Positions 24,734 to 34,627 are shown, numbered from the stretch's first letter. The stretch: 64,000 nucleotides of DNA from Mangrovimonas aestuarii (GCF_028767185.1 NZ_JARACK010000009.1:62001-126000); one strand, 5' to 3'. A program made the numbers and translations. Notes: generated by a model not told the origin, from the sequence alone.

Positions 24734-25927
24734 ATGAATTTACACGAATATCAAGGAAAAGAAATATTAAGCAGTTTTGGAGTACGCGTACAACGCGGTA
24801 TCGTAGCCCAAAATGCTCAAGAGGCAGTAGCAGCTGCAAAACAGTTAACTGAAGAAACCGGAACCGGATGGCACGTTATCAAGGCTCAGATTCACGCTGG
24901 TGGCCGTGGTAAAGGTGGAGGTGTAAAGCTTGCTAAAAACCTACAGGAAGTAGAAGAAATTGCAGGACAAATCATAGGGATGAACCTTATCACTCCACAA
25001 ACATCTGCTGAAGGTAAAAAAGTTCACCAAGTGCTTGTTGCCGAAGATGTTTACTATCCTGGAGATAGCGAGCCGGAAGAATTCTATATGTCTGTTTTAT
25101 TGAACCGTGCTACTGGTAGAAACATGATCATGTATTCTACAGAAGGTGGTATGGATATTGAAACTGTAGCAGAAGAAACTCCTCATTTGATATTCACTGA
25201 AGAGATAGATCCTGCTGTTGGGATTATGCCTTTCCAAGCGCGTCGCGTAGCCTTTAACTTAGGGTTGTCTGGTGCTGCATTCAAGGAAATGACAAAATTC
25301 GTTACAGCTTTATATACTGCATACGTAGAATCTGATTCGTCTTTGTTTGAAATCAACCCAGTATTGAAAACAAGTGATGACAAAATCATGGCTGTTGATG
25401 CTAAAGTAACTATTGATGACAATGCACTTTACCGCCATAAAGACTATGTAAACTTAAGAGACCTTAGAGAAGAAAACCCAATCGAGGTTGAAGCTAAGGA
25501 AGTAGGTCTTAACTATGTAGACCTTGATGGTAACGTAGGATGTATGGTAAATGGTGCTGGATTGGCAATGGCTACTATGGATTTGATTAAGCAAGCAGGA
25601 GGTGAGCCTGCAAACTTCCTTGACGTTGGAGGAACTGCAGATGCTGCTCGTGTTGAGGCTGCTTTCAGAATTATCCTTAAGGATCCAAATGTAAAAGCTA
25701 TTCTTATCAATATATTTGGTGGTATTGTACGTTGTGACCGTGTGGCACAAGGTGTGGTAGACGCATACAAGAACATGGGCGATGCTATTAATGTGCCAAT
25801 TATTGTTCGCCTTCAAGGAACAAACGCAGAGATTGCTAAAGAGTTAATCGATAACTCAGGATTAGCAGTACACTCAGCAGTAGAATTCCAAGAAGCTGCA
25901 GATAAGGTACAGCAAGTACTTGCATAA
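24734..25927 (+). CDS. sucC: Succinyl-CoA synthetase (ADP-forming) beta subunit
   Basis: 397 residues from the ATG at 24734; an in-frame TTG at 24722 would add four residues, but MNLHEYQGKEIL is the canonical start. The enzyme makes succinate and ATP from succinyl-CoA in the citric acid cycle. An ATP-grasp domain (about 1-230) has AQIHAGGRGKGGGVKLA and FEINPV; the CoA-ligase domain has NGAGLAMATMD, LDVGGTAD and NIFGGIVRCD. sucD is not adjacent, as often happens in Flavobacteriaceae. Monocistronic, with a strong promoter and terminator. Confidence 0.97.
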   Translation: MNLHEYQGKEILSSFGVRVQRGIVAQNAQEAVAAAKQLTEETGTGWHVIKAQIHAGGRGKGGGVKLAKNLQEVEEIAGQIIGMNLITPQTSAEGKKVHQVLVAEDVYYPGDSEPEEFYMSVLLNRATGRNMIMYSTEGGMDIETVAEETPHLIFTEEIDPAVGIMPFQARRVAFNLGLSGAAFKEMTKFVTALYTAYVESDSSLFEINPVLKTSDDKIMAVDAKVTIDDNALYRHKDYVNLRDLREENPIEVEAKEVGLNYVDLDGNVGCMVNGAGLAMATMDLIKQAGGEPANFLDVGGTADAARVEAAFRIILKDPNVKAILINIFGGIVRCDRVAQGVVDAYKNMGDAINVPIIVRLQGTNAEIAKELIDNSGLAVHSAVEFQEAADKVQQVLA

Positions 25928-25947
25928 CAGAATAACAAGCTAATAAA

Positions 25948-25976
25948 AAAAGAGTAGTGTCGATCACTACTCTTTT
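25948..25976 (+). terminator. Terminator after sucC
   Basis: 12-bp perfect stem (25948-25959 with 25965-25976, loop TCGAT) beginning 21 nt past the stop, U-rich end. Confidence 0.85.
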
Positions 25977-26175
25977 CATTTTAGGTAACCTCCACATTCT
26001 TTAGGAAACAGTAGATTGTTAAACTCGTTTTTTGACAAACGAAGTGCGAACTGTATTCTTTTTAAGGAATAACGTTAAAAGAGAACAGCGTTAATGAGTA
26101 GGATTACAACCTAATGGATTAAAAGATTTTCCAGTTACTCAGGCCTGGATACCAAAAACCTGAATTAGTCTTTAG

Positions 26176-26208
26176 AAACCCCTAATGTCCACTATTAGGG
26201 GTTTTGTA
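26176..26208. terminator. Hairpin terminator at the 3' end of cysH
   Basis: 11-bp perfect stem (26176-26186 with 26194-26204, 7-nt loop). It lies just past the cysH stop on the minus strand and has a T-rich tail on the plus strand, so it may stop transcripts from both sides. Confidence 0.7.
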
Positions 26209-26211
26209 TTT

Positions 26212-26952
26212 TTAAAGGTGGAGCCCACATTCGGTTTTTGGGTTATTGTTCCAGCGCCCGCTTCTGTCTTCTCCAGGTACTGTACAGTGCTTACAGCCAA
26301 TGGAATTGTAGCCTTTTGGTACAAGAGGGTGAAATGGTAAAGCATGTTCTTTAATGTATTCATCTCTTTCATCTTTGGTAACATCCAATAAAGGATAGAA
26401 TTTTAGAATGTCACCACGCATTTCAAAAATATCCAATGTTGAGCGATGATCGCTTTGCCACTCCATAAGCCCGGAAACCCAAACACTATAATATTGTTTT
26501 ATAATATCCAGAGGCTTGACCTTGTTTATTGAGCAACAAAAATCAGGGTTTTTGCTCCAGGTTTTATCTTTTAGAGTAAATTCGTGCTCTTCTTGTAGTG
26601 CACTAATTGATTTTACATCAAGATTATAAAGCTCTATAAGCATCTCCTTATAGGCTAGAGTTTCTTCAAAATGATAACCAGTATCAATAAAGTAAACTTT
26701 TTGTTGGTTGTTTACATCAGAAAAAAGCTTTAGTAAGAATGCAGACGTGGCAGCAAATGAGCTTGTTAGCATAACTTCGGAAAGGTTAAAGTCCGTATAT
26801 AAAGTTTCAACACGCTGTTCAATCGTCAATGGCCTGTATCTGGCGTTGAGAGCTTTTATTTGTGAGGCAGAAAATTTGGGTCTTTTTTTGACCTGTACTA
26901 AGTCGGTAAACATAAAAGTTGGTTGAATTATATGATTATAAGCGGCTTGCAA
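26212..26952 (-). CDS. cysH: Assimilatory (P)APS reductase, iron-sulfur type
   Basis: 246 residues. CysH reduces adenylyl sulfate or its 3'-phospho form to sulfite. The four iron-sulfur cysteines of the APS-reductase type are present: Cys139-Cys140 (DFCCSINKVKP) and Cys220/Cys223 (IGCKHCTVPGEDR), plus the catalytic Cys242 in ECGLH near the C-terminus. This predicts a [4Fe-4S] enzyme that probably accepts APS. The segment that usually reads GLRR-x-QS is GLMEWQSDHR here. An alternative start is the Met at residue 14. It is alone; cysD, cysN and sulfite reductase are not in the window. Confidence 0.92.
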   Translation of the reverse strand: MQAAYNHIIQPTFMFTDLVQVKKRPKFSASQIKALNARYRPLTIEQRVETLYTDFNLSEVMLTSSFAATSAFLLKLFSDVNNQQKVYFIDTGYHFEETLAYKEMLIELYNLDVKSISALQEEHEFTLKDKTWSKNPDFCCSINKVKPLDIIKQYYSVWVSGLMEWQSDHRSTLDIFEMRGDILKFYPLLDVTKDERDEYIKEHALPFHPLVPKGYNSIGCKHCTVPGEDRSGRWNNNPKTECGLHL

Positions 26953-27239
26953 GGTAATGGCTTTATATGAGCTATAAAAATAGGAAATAGAATTTTGTGA
27001 AATTTTTAAAGCTGTTTGTAGGATGATTTAGGAAAAACCTCTTGGAAAGACCAATATTGTTAGTGGTAATAAAGGTAGAATGTAATACTAATGAGGCTTT
27101 AAAGTATTTATATTTAGATGAAAACATAATAATAACCGACCAATACCCGATTTATTTTCGATAACTAGCGACTTATCAACGATTATCAAAACTTTCTTAT
27201 ATGTAAATTTATAAATGTATAATTATTAATAATATTGTT

Positions 27240-27641
27240 ATGGCTAACAGAGTGGAAAAGTTGAGCTTATTATCGGAGATGATAGCTTTTGCCAAAACAG
27301 ATAATTGCCTCAAAAATATCGAGTACAATTTCCTGTTGGCCATAGCCGGACAGTTAGATGTCAGTAGGGAGGATTTTGATTATTTGGTTAAAAATCCCAT
27401 TAACTGTATCCATTTAAAGTCACATAGTGAACGCATTGTACAGTTTCATAGGCTATTATTGTTGATGAATATAGATCATAACCCTTCTGAAAATGAACTC
27501 TTTAAATTGTACGATTACGGTCTTAAAATGGGGTTAAGTCGTGAATCGATTAATCGAGTGCTTTACTTAATGGAAAGTTTTCCAAATCGAGTAGTTCCTG
27601 CTGATGTACTTATCGATATTTTTAAAGTTCAATATAACTAG
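27240..27641 (+). CDS. TerB-like helical protein next to uvrB
   Basis: 133 residues, all-helical, no signal peptide. The pattern MANRVEKLSLLSEMIAFAKTD...EYNFLLAIAGQLDVSREDFDYLV with acidic residues resembles the TerB/DjlA-type acidic-helix fold, and the second half (LKSHSERIVQFHRLLLLMNID) fits too. In genome annotations small neighbours of uvrB like this can inherit the name excinuclease subunit B; nothing in the sequence resembles UvrB. Its stop codon abuts the uvrB stop on the other strand with no spacer. The 287 nt upstream hold no gene or structure that I can identify. Role unknown. Confidence 0.78.
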   Translation: MANRVEKLSLLSEMIAFAKTDNCLKNIEYNFLLAIAGQLDVSREDFDYLVKNPINCIHLKSHSERIVQFHRLLLLMNIDHNPSENELFKLYDYGLKMGLSRESINRVLYLMESFPNRVVPADVLIDIFKVQYN

Positions 27642-29645
27642 CTAAGATTTGAGGTTTTGCAGTTGTTCTTGATAGGCCTTCATAGTGTCTCTTAATTTTG
27701 CTGCAGCTATGAAATCTAGGGCTTTAGCTGCTTCTTCCATTTGCTTTCTGGTTTCCCTAATTTTCTTTTCTACCTGTGGTTTGCTAAGGTATTCACTTTC
27801 TGGCTCTGCAGCCTTTTGTTTTTCCAACTCGTAGTATCCTGTACTTAGTGAGTTTTTAGCCAATGCACTATCCAAACTTTTGTTTAAGGCCTTTGGTGTT
27901 AAGTTATTGGCTAGATTGTAGTTAATCTGTTTTGTACGTCGGTAGGTTGTTTCATCAATAGTTTGTTGCATGCTTTTGGTAATTTTATCGGCGTACATGA
28001 TAGCTTTACCGTTTAGGTTTCTTGCAGCACGTCCAACGGTCTGGGTAAGCGATCGTGCTGAACGAAGGAATCCTTCCTTATCGGCATCTAAAATAGCAAC
28101 CAAGGATACTTCTGGAAGATCTAGCCCTTCTCTTAGTAGATTAACACCAACCAATACATCAAATAATCCCTTTCTTAGATCTTGCATGATTTCTACCCGC
28201 TCCAAAGTATCTACATCGCTGTGTATATAACGACAACGGATTTGTATTCTTGCCATATATTTGGTCAACTCTTCAGCCATACGTTTGGTAAGTGTTGTAA
28301 CCAATACACGTTCATCTTTTTCAATTCTGGTTTGGATCTCTTCAAGCAAGTCATCAATCTGATTCAAACTTGGGCGGACTTCAATTTCGGGATCCAATAA
28401 CCCAGTTGGTCTAATAACTTGTTCAACATAAACCCCATCACTTTTTTGAAGCTCATAGTCTGCTGGAGTAGCACTTACATAAATAACTTGATTTTGTAGA
28501 GCTTCAAATTCCTCAAACTTAAGTGGTCTATTGTCCATGGCAGCAGGTAGACGGAATCCATATTCAACAAGGTTTTCCTTTCGACTTCTATCACCACCAT
28601 ACATGGCGTGAACCTGAGACACGGTTACGTGGCTTTCATCAACCACCATAAGGTAATCTTCAGGGAAGTAATCCAAAAGGCAGAACGGACGTGTTCCAGA
28701 AGCGCGACCGTCAAGATACCTCGAGTAGTTTTCAATTCCTGAACAATATCCAAGCTCGCGAATCATTTCAAGATCAAATTCAGTACGTTCCTTAAGACGC
28801 TTAGCCTCCAGATGCTTACCTATTTCCTTGAAATAGTCGTACTGTTTTACCAAATCGTCCTGTATGTCTTTAATGGCATTTTGAAGTACATCCGGTGAGG
28901 TCACGAACATATTGGCCGGATAAATATTCAGACGGTCGTATTTTTCTATGACTTCGTTGGTTTGGGCATTGAATGCCTCAATATCTTCAATTTCATCTCC
29001 AAAGAAATGGATTCTGAAAGCATAATCAGCATAGCTCGGGAATATATCCACAGTATCTCCCTTTATTCTGAAGTTACCGTGGTTAAATTCGGCTTCGGTT
29101 CTAGCGTAAAGGCTTTGAACCAAACGGTGAAGCAATTTTGTTCTGGAAATGATCTGATCGCGTTCCAGTGAAATCACATTCTTTTGAAATTCTATTGGGT
29201 TACCAATACCATATAAACATGATACCGAGGCGACAACCAATACATCACGTCTTCCTGAAAGCAGGGAAGAGGTTGTGCTTAAGCGCAGTTTTTCAATTTC
29301 CTCGTTTATGGATAGGTCCTTTTCTATATAGGTTCCGGTAACGGGAATATAGGCTTCAGGCTGGTAATAGTCATAATAAGAAACAAAATACTCAACAGCA
29401 TTGTCAGGAAAAAACTGTTTGAATTCAGAATATAGCTGAGCAGCCAAAGTTTTATTATGTGCTAAAACAAGAGTAGGGCGCTGTACTTCCTCAACTACAT
29501 TGGCAACGGTAAAGGTTTTCCCCGATCCAGTAACCCCCAGAAGGGTTTGATGTTTTTCGTTGCTATTAATTCCCGCTACCAATTGCTTAATGGCTTGAGG
29601 CTGGTCACCCGTAGGCTTGTAATCTGAGCTTATTTTGAATCGCAT
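27642..29645 (-). CDS. uvrB: Excinuclease ABC subunit UvrB
   Basis: 667 residues. UvrB is the damage-verifying helicase-like core of bacterial nucleotide excision repair. Motifs in order: Walker A GVTGSGKTF (about 38-46), the DNA-clamping beta-hairpin in SYYDYYQPEAYIP, helicase motif II DESHV, VSATP, motif V GVNLLREGLDLPEV, motif VI QTVGRAARN, and a C-terminal UVR domain (VEKKIRETRKQMEEAAKALDF) for contact with UvrC. Length is standard. The -7 box ends 5 nt before the ATG, so the mRNA is predicted leaderless. No terminator fits between its stop and that of the convergent TerB-like gene. Confidence 0.98.
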   Translation of the reverse strand: MRFKISSDYKPTGDQPQAIKQLVAGINSNEKHQTLLGVTGSGKTFTVANVVEEVQRPTLVLAHNKTLAAQLYSEFKQFFPDNAVEYFVSYYDYYQPEAYIPVTGTYIEKDLSINEEIEKLRLSTTSSLLSGRRDVLVVASVSCLYGIGNPIEFQKNVISLERDQIISRTKLLHRLVQSLYARTEAEFNHGNFRIKGDTVDIFPSYADYAFRIHFFGDEIEDIEAFNAQTNEVIEKYDRLNIYPANMFVTSPDVLQNAIKDIQDDLVKQYDYFKEIGKHLEAKRLKERTEFDLEMIRELGYCSGIENYSRYLDGRASGTRPFCLLDYFPEDYLMVVDESHVTVSQVHAMYGGDRSRKENLVEYGFRLPAAMDNRPLKFEEFEALQNQVIYVSATPADYELQKSDGVYVEQVIRPTGLLDPEIEVRPSLNQIDDLLEEIQTRIEKDERVLVTTLTKRMAEELTKYMARIQIRCRYIHSDVDTLERVEIMQDLRKGLFDVLVGVNLLREGLDLPEVSLVAILDADKEGFLRSARSLTQTVGRAARNLNGKAIMYADKITKSMQQTIDETTYRRTKQINYNLANNLTPKALNKSLDSALAKNSLSTGYYELEKQKAAEPESEYLSKPQVEKKIRETRKQMEEAAKALDFIAAAKLRDTMKAYQEQLQNLKS

Positions 29646-29649
29646 ATTG

Positions 29650-29680
29650 CAAATCTAAGGGAATTAGTAATTTGGAACAA
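29650..29680 (-). promoter_or_regulatory. Promoter of uvrB, predicting a leaderless mRNA
   Basis: On the minus strand TTG (29678-29680) and TAGATTTG (29650-29657) with 20 nt spacing. Only four bases separate the box from the ATG at 29645, so transcription would start at or very near the A of the start codon. Confidence 0.65.
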
Positions 29681-29764
29681 TACGGTTTGGAATATATTAA
29701 CAGAAGCTAATATTATCGATGGAATGAATAGTAAAGATTATGTATTAAAGAATTAAAATTTGAT

Positions 29765-32700
29765 TTATCTCTTAAGTGTGAAATGCCCCTTTACATCAAA
29801 ACTCTCACTGTCCTGTCTAATTTTTGCCAAAAACCAATAATCGTTCGTTGGCATAGGGGTGCCGTTATAATTACCGTCCCACCCTTCTGAATTAGCAGAT
29901 AATGTAGTTAATAGTTTGCCGTAGCGATCAAAAATATGAACTATGGTGCCAGGGAGTTGCTCAATGCCGATGATGTGCCAAGTGTCGTTATAGGTGTCGT
30001 TATTGGGTGTGAAAAATTTAGGGTAGTCAAATACCAGTACTTCTTGGGAAACTTCTAAGCAGCCATTTAAGTCAACTACCGTTACCATATGTACTCCTGG
30101 AGAAACGTCGTTAAAAACGTTAGAACTCTGTAAGGGGCCATTATCCAAAGAATAGGCATAGCTGCCTGAACCAGTTATGTTAACAGTAATGCTGTTAGGG
30201 TCTGAAAAATCAACCGTCGATGTAAATTCAATAGTAGCAGATTCCGAGGGGATTACAGTGAAGTTTTTAGTTGATATACAGCCCACTTCGTTGGTTACAG
30301 TCACCCAATGTTGTCCCAAATCTTCTTCATAAAGGTTTATTTCCGAAGTTGTTTCGCCTGTTGACCATAGGTAAGTATCAGAAGGTATTCCAGTATCTGC
30401 CGATATCGTTAAAGGCATATTGTCTGTACATAGCGTTACCTGGTCTGGAATATCGATTTCAGGTGTTGGATTAACAATGGTAATGAATTCGGCAAGGCCA
30501 ACACAGCCTGTTGAACTGCCTTCTACACGAACATAAATGGTTTGCCCATTAAATGCAATATAGGGAGACTCTAATGGATTATTACCAGACATGGCATTGG
30601 CCAGACTATCAAAATAGTTAACGGTGAATATGTTTGGGTTTTGGTTGCCCAAAACTGTCGAGTCTTGTTGATTAAGATCGAAAGATGCGCTTCCGTCATT
30701 GTCTATATCACATACCACTAAGTCATTGGGAGTGTTAGCTTGAGGGGTTGGGTTGATTATCAATGTGAATTGGGTAGTTAGAAAACAACCTGTAGTTGGA
30801 TTTTCAATACGCACATAAATAATGTGACTGCTAGCTGTGTACTCGAAAATATTGTTGAGTGGATTTGTTGCTGTTTCGGCATCACTCATTGAGCTGTAAT
30901 AACTAACGGTAACCGGATCAATGGATTCAGGGTTGTTTATAAGTAATGGGGTTACTAAGTTAAGGTTGTAAGTGCCTGACGGGGTGTCGCAAATGGAAAC
31001 CTCGGAAACGGGATTGTATTCTGGAGGAAGGTTAACTATTAAATCCAATGGAATTATGTTGAAGCAATCCGTTATGATGTTAGTCACTTTAATATATACT
31101 GTTTGAGGGTTTGTAAGGTTTGAATATGCTTCTGGGTTAGTTATAGGATTTGTATTGGTGTCAGCATCTTCAATATTTTCAAAATAGGTGATTTCAAGAT
31201 CCTCTGGGCGTACCTCAAGTATTTCGTATTCAGCGTCTAATAAATTAAAAGAGGTAATGCCGTCGTAATCCTCATCACAGAGCACCATCGGCTCTGAATC
31301 TCCAACTTCAGGAGATGAAATGATACTTGTCTGGAAATCTGAGATAATGGAACAGCCAAATTGGTTTTCAATTCTTACATAAATTAGTTGAGGGTTATTG
31401 ATGTTTGTGTACTCTAGCGGAAGAGCAGCGATATCCATCTGTGCTGTTTGGTAAGTTTCATGAAAAGTAATGGTTAGTTCGTCAGTTGAATTTAAACTGA
31501 TTTCGATTAGTTTTTCGTTCAGATCAAAAGATGCAATGCCATCGTTGTCACTATCATCACAAATTAACCAATCTTCAGGTTCATTGTAGACGGGATTTGG
31601 AGCAACTTCTAGAGTAAAGAAGCTGGTTCCGAAGCAGTCAATATTATCTACGTTTTCAACCCTAACGTATATAGTTTGAGGGGAAGAGATATTCTGATAG
31701 GCCGAGAATTTATCTATAGAATTGGTTCTGTTAACGGCATCTGTTTGGGTTTCAAAATACAGTACATCTTTATCTGTTTGGGCATTAAGGATTTCTTCAT
31801 CTTTTTCGTTTAGGAAAAAATCCGTTACCATATCGTTGTCATCTTCACAAAGTTGGTAATTGGAGATTTCTGTGAATTCAGGCAAGGTAGATATGATTAC
31901 ATCAAATGTTACGATATTATAACAACCAGTAATATTGCTTTCAACACGACAATATAGCGTCTGACTATATGTTGGAAAATTAGATGTGTTGGTTATTGGA
32001 TTGGTGTTAGTTTCAGCATCGGATAACTCAGTAAAAAAGTTTAAGATTAAGTTTGTAGTATTCGGGGTAATATCGGGAATAATATTGTTTAGATTGATGG
32101 TGCTAAAACCGTCTTGATCATTATCACATATTAGTATATCTTCGGGTTGGGATGTTGCAGGTGCAGGAATAATATTTAGAACAAAGGATGAGGTTGAAGA
32201 GCAGCCATTTGTAGTATTGGCAAAACGAACATAAATGGTTTCTGGATTGGATTGGTTTTCGTAAGAATCAGGTAGCGGGTTTAGGTTGTCTTGAGCATCT
32301 GATTCGGTTGGATGAAAAGTAACACTAACCCCAGGGTAACTAGCCGTAATGATATCGTCTATAACTTGCATATCTACGGTAGTGAGCCCATCATCATCTG
32401 TGTCACAATAATCAATAGGGGCTATGGGAAGGTCACCAAGATATGGGAATACTTCTAAAGTAATTTCAGCAACCTCAGTACAATTGCCATCATCAAGTTG
32501 AATGTATAGGGTTTGTTCGATATTAACTTCATAGAGTTGGTTAATGTTTAAAGGGTTCGTGCCGTTATCTAAATCTTCTTGAGTTTCATAAAATGAGATG
32601 GAAACATCAGGAACATCGTAAGCGATAAAATCAGCAATGCTTTCAAGGTCGAACTCTTCAATACCATCGCCTCCCTCGTCATCACAAAGCGAAAAATCCT

Positions 32701-34627
32701 GAATTTGTGTACCGGTTAGTAGCAGATTAGTGTGAATTTCTACTTCTGTGATTGAAACACAGCCAGTGACATCATCTACTACTCGAATGTATAAAACCTG
32801 AACATTTTGATCGACGTTTTCATAATCGGTTTCGTTGGCAATAGGGTTGGAGCCAGTCTCAGCATCATCGTAGGAGGTGTAAAAAGAAGTGGAAACTCCC
32901 GTTAAGCCATCGATGATTTCATCGATAATTGTTGTTAAGTCGAATGCCGCAAAACCATCATGTTCGGGGTCACAAGCATCAATATAGTGGTTTGAAGTAT
33001 CAATAACCGGGGTTTGAAGAACAGTAATTGTTAATGTAGTGGTGTTAAAGCAACTTGTGTCAGGGTCTTCTACTCTAACATATAAGGTCTCGCTTGGAGT
33101 TATTGTGTTGGTGTAGGGGGATGCTATGGAGTTTTCACCTGTTTCGGCATCTTCTTGTGTGTAATGGTAAGTTACATTATTTGTGCTTTCGTTGCCTGTA
33201 ATCTCTTCATTTTTTACAGTTAGGTTAATTGCAGTATAGCCATCAGCGATGTCATCGTCACAAACTTCCAAAGGAGTGGGCGCGGTAATTGAAGGAAGCT
33301 CACCAACAACAAGGTTGAAGGTTGCGAAGGCGAGGCAGCCATTGTCAATATCTTCAATACGGACATAAATAGTTTGAGGATTGCCGTCATTTTGAATTGG
33401 GGAGGTAATGGGATTGTTATTATTTTGGGCATTTGCTTGTGATGCATGATAAGAAATACTGTAGTTTCCTCCGAGAACGGCAGCTAAGACGTCATCGTTT
33501 TTTGAATTAAGATCGAAGATTTCCAGACCATCTTCAGAGGCATCGTCACAAAGTATGTAATCGGGAATAGGGTCGGCGGTTTGTTCAGAGCTTAGTTCAA
33601 TAACAATACTGTCCTCAATCACACAATTTGTTTCATTTAAAGGGATTGTAATTTCAACTGTATAAGTGCCGCTTTCGGTTACGGATAAAGTGGGTGAAAT
33701 CTCACCGGTAATTGGAGTGTCATCTAGAAGCCAAACGTAATTAGCTTGTGGATTATCTATATCTCCATTAAGGGTAATTTGGCTAGCACAGGTAGTAATG
33801 TCTTCACCTAAATCAAAAATAGGTGCAAAGCTGTTCCCCTCTATAAATACTGCTGAATCGAAGAATTGGTCGGTTTGGTCTGCAATTATTAGTTTAATAT
33901 GGTATTGAGTATAGGGTGTTACGCTGGCGGTGGCTGAAAGCACAGTCGTACGTCCATTAAAATTGGTGTCGCCTACATTGTAGCCAAAAAAGTATTCTGA
34001 ATTTTCGGCAGGGCAACCTTGAGGTCCTGCAATCTGATCATGAATGGTTGTGGTGTTTACTGGTGTTGATGTTCCTGGAATTACAGCTAAATTTTGGTAT
34101 GGGCTGCTACTCCCTGTCTCTTTAATTAAAAAAGCAAAACCGTCGGAATAGTTACAGGGATTAAACTCGAAATATTCCTCTGAGGCTAAAATGTAATTAA
34201 ACTGAACTTCACTTGAAATGGAAATGAAATCGAATTCAATAGAGGTTGCATTAAGGGTATTGCTAAGACCTAAAGCCGTTTCGAGATCTGGGTCTGTTCC
34301 CCAATCTGTTCCTCCTTCGTTAAGCGTTGCCGTGTTTACCGGAGTACCTGCAGAATTGGCGTTTCCCGTAGATAATATTATTCCATTTTGAAAGGGGAAG
34401 TTAGATGTTCCTGCCTCGAAATATCCAAAACTTGAAAAGCCACTTTGGGAGCCGTTTATCGTTGAGATAACATTGGTGATATCAACACAACCTTCAACCA
34501 AAGTGTTCTGTATTAATTGCTGTGGAGTTTGGGAATCGTCAACAGTAATTTGTTGAGCATATGCAGAAATACAGACACAGAAAAATAAGTGTAAAAAAAA
34601 GTAAATAGGTTTTATTCTGTATAGCAT
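29765..34627 (-). CDS. Giant T9SS type B secreted repeat protein (choice-of-anchor L)
   Basis: 1620 residues. Signal peptide about 1-24 (cleavage near AYAQ). Residues about 30-270 match the choice-of-anchor L pattern (TNVISTINGS, GIILSTGNA, NYILASEEYFEFNPC, DGFAFLI). An Ig-like/PKD-like part follows (about 270-350), then eleven repeats of roughly 85-95 residues from about 355 to 1385, each opening with a C-D-x-D-x-D-G-x-x-x-F-D-L motif and closing with (L/I)YVR-V/I-E-(N/D) plus a Cys. After two more Ig/SprB-like stretches, the last about 85 residues are the CHU_C type B sorting domain (FFTPNNDTYNDTW, FDRYGKLL, WDGNYNGTPMPTNDYWF). The protein is exported through T9SS and probably attached to the surface. 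Third of three such genes. Confidence 0.93.
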   Translation of the reverse strand: MLYRIKPIYFFLHLFFCVCISAYAQQITVDDSQTPQQLIQNTLVEGCVDITNVISTINGSQSGFSSFGYFEAGTSNFPFQNGIILSTGNANSAGTPVNTATLNEGGTDWGTDPDLETALGLSNTLNATSIEFDFISISSEVQFNYILASEEYFEFNPCNYSDGFAFLIKETGSSSPYQNLAVIPGTSTPVNTTTIHDQIAGPQGCPAENSEYFFGYNVGDTNFNGRTTVLSATASVTPYTQYHIKLIIADQTDQFFDSAVFIEGNSFAPIFDLGEDITTCASQITLNGDIDNPQANYVWLLDDTPITGEISPTLSVTESGTYTVEITIPLNETNCVIEDSIVIELSSEQTADPIPDYILCDDASEDGLEIFDLNSKNDDVLAAVLGGNYSISYHASQANAQNNNNPITSPIQNDGNPQTIYVRIEDIDNGCLAFATFNLVVGELPSITAPTPLEVCDDDIADGYTAINLTVKNEEITGNESTNNVTYHYTQEDAETGENSIASPYTNTITPSETLYVRVEDPDTSCFNTTTLTITVLQTPVIDTSNHYIDACDPEHDGFAAFDLTTIIDEIIDGLTGVSTSFYTSYDDAETGSNPIANETDYENVDQNVQVLYIRVVDDVTGCVSITEVEIHTNLLLTGTQIQDFSLCDDEGGDGIEEFDLESIADFIAYDVPDVSISFYETQEDLDNGTNPLNINQLYEVNIEQTLYIQLDDGNCTEVAEITLEVFPYLGDLPIAPIDYCDTDDDGLTTVDMQVIDDIITASYPGVSVTFHPTESDAQDNLNPLPDSYENQSNPETIYVRFANTTNGCSSTSSFVLNIIPAPATSQPEDILICDNDQDGFSTINLNNIIPDITPNTTNLILNFFTELSDAETNTNPITNTSNFPTYSQTLYCRVESNITGCYNIVTFDVIISTLPEFTEISNYQLCEDDNDMVTDFFLNEKDEEILNAQTDKDVLYFETQTDAVNRTNSIDKFSAYQNISSPQTIYVRVENVDNIDCFGTSFFTLEVAPNPVYNEPEDWLICDDSDNDGIASFDLNEKLIEISLNSTDELTITFHETYQTAQMDIAALPLEYTNINNPQLIYVRIENQFGCSIISDFQTSIISSPEVGDSEPMVLCDEDYDGITSFNLLDAEYEILEVRPEDLEITYFENIEDADTNTNPITNPEAYSNLTNPQTVYIKVTNIITDCFNIIPLDLIVNLPPEYNPVSEVSICDTPSGTYNLNLVTPLLINNPESIDPVTVSYYSSMSDAETATNPLNNIFEYTASSHIIYVRIENPTTGCFLTTQFTLIINPTPQANTPNDLVVCDIDNDGSASFDLNQQDSTVLGNQNPNIFTVNYFDSLANAMSGNNPLESPYIAFNGQTIYVRVEGSSTGCVGLAEFITIVNPTPEIDIPDQVTLCTDNMPLTISADTGIPSDTYLWSTGETTSEINLYEEDLGQHWVTVTNEVGCISTKNFTVIPSESATIEFTSTVDFSDPNSITVNITGSGSYAYSLDNGPLQSSNVFNDVSPGVHMVTVVDLNGCLEVSQEVLVFDYPKFFTPNNDTYNDTWHIIGIEQLPGTIVHIFDRYGKLLTTLSANSEGWDGNYNGTPMPTNDYWFLAKIRQDSESFDVKGHFTLKR
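30470..33562 (-). repeat. Eleven protein-level repeats in the 1620-residue T9SS protein
   Basis: Approximate bounds of eleven diverged modules of about 85-95 codons, each starting with a cysteine followed by an acidic D-x-D-x-D-G loop (for example LCDDASEDGLEIFDL, VCDIDNDGSASFDL). Module 7 (LCEDDNDMVTDFFL) and module 10 (ICDTPSGTYNLNL) have decayed acidic loops. DNA identity between modules is low, so the duplication is old or strongly diversified. Confidence 0.8.

Noticed and set aside
25454-25816. 120-codon minus-strand frame in sucC
   Set aside because: Shadow of sucC; low-complexity product.
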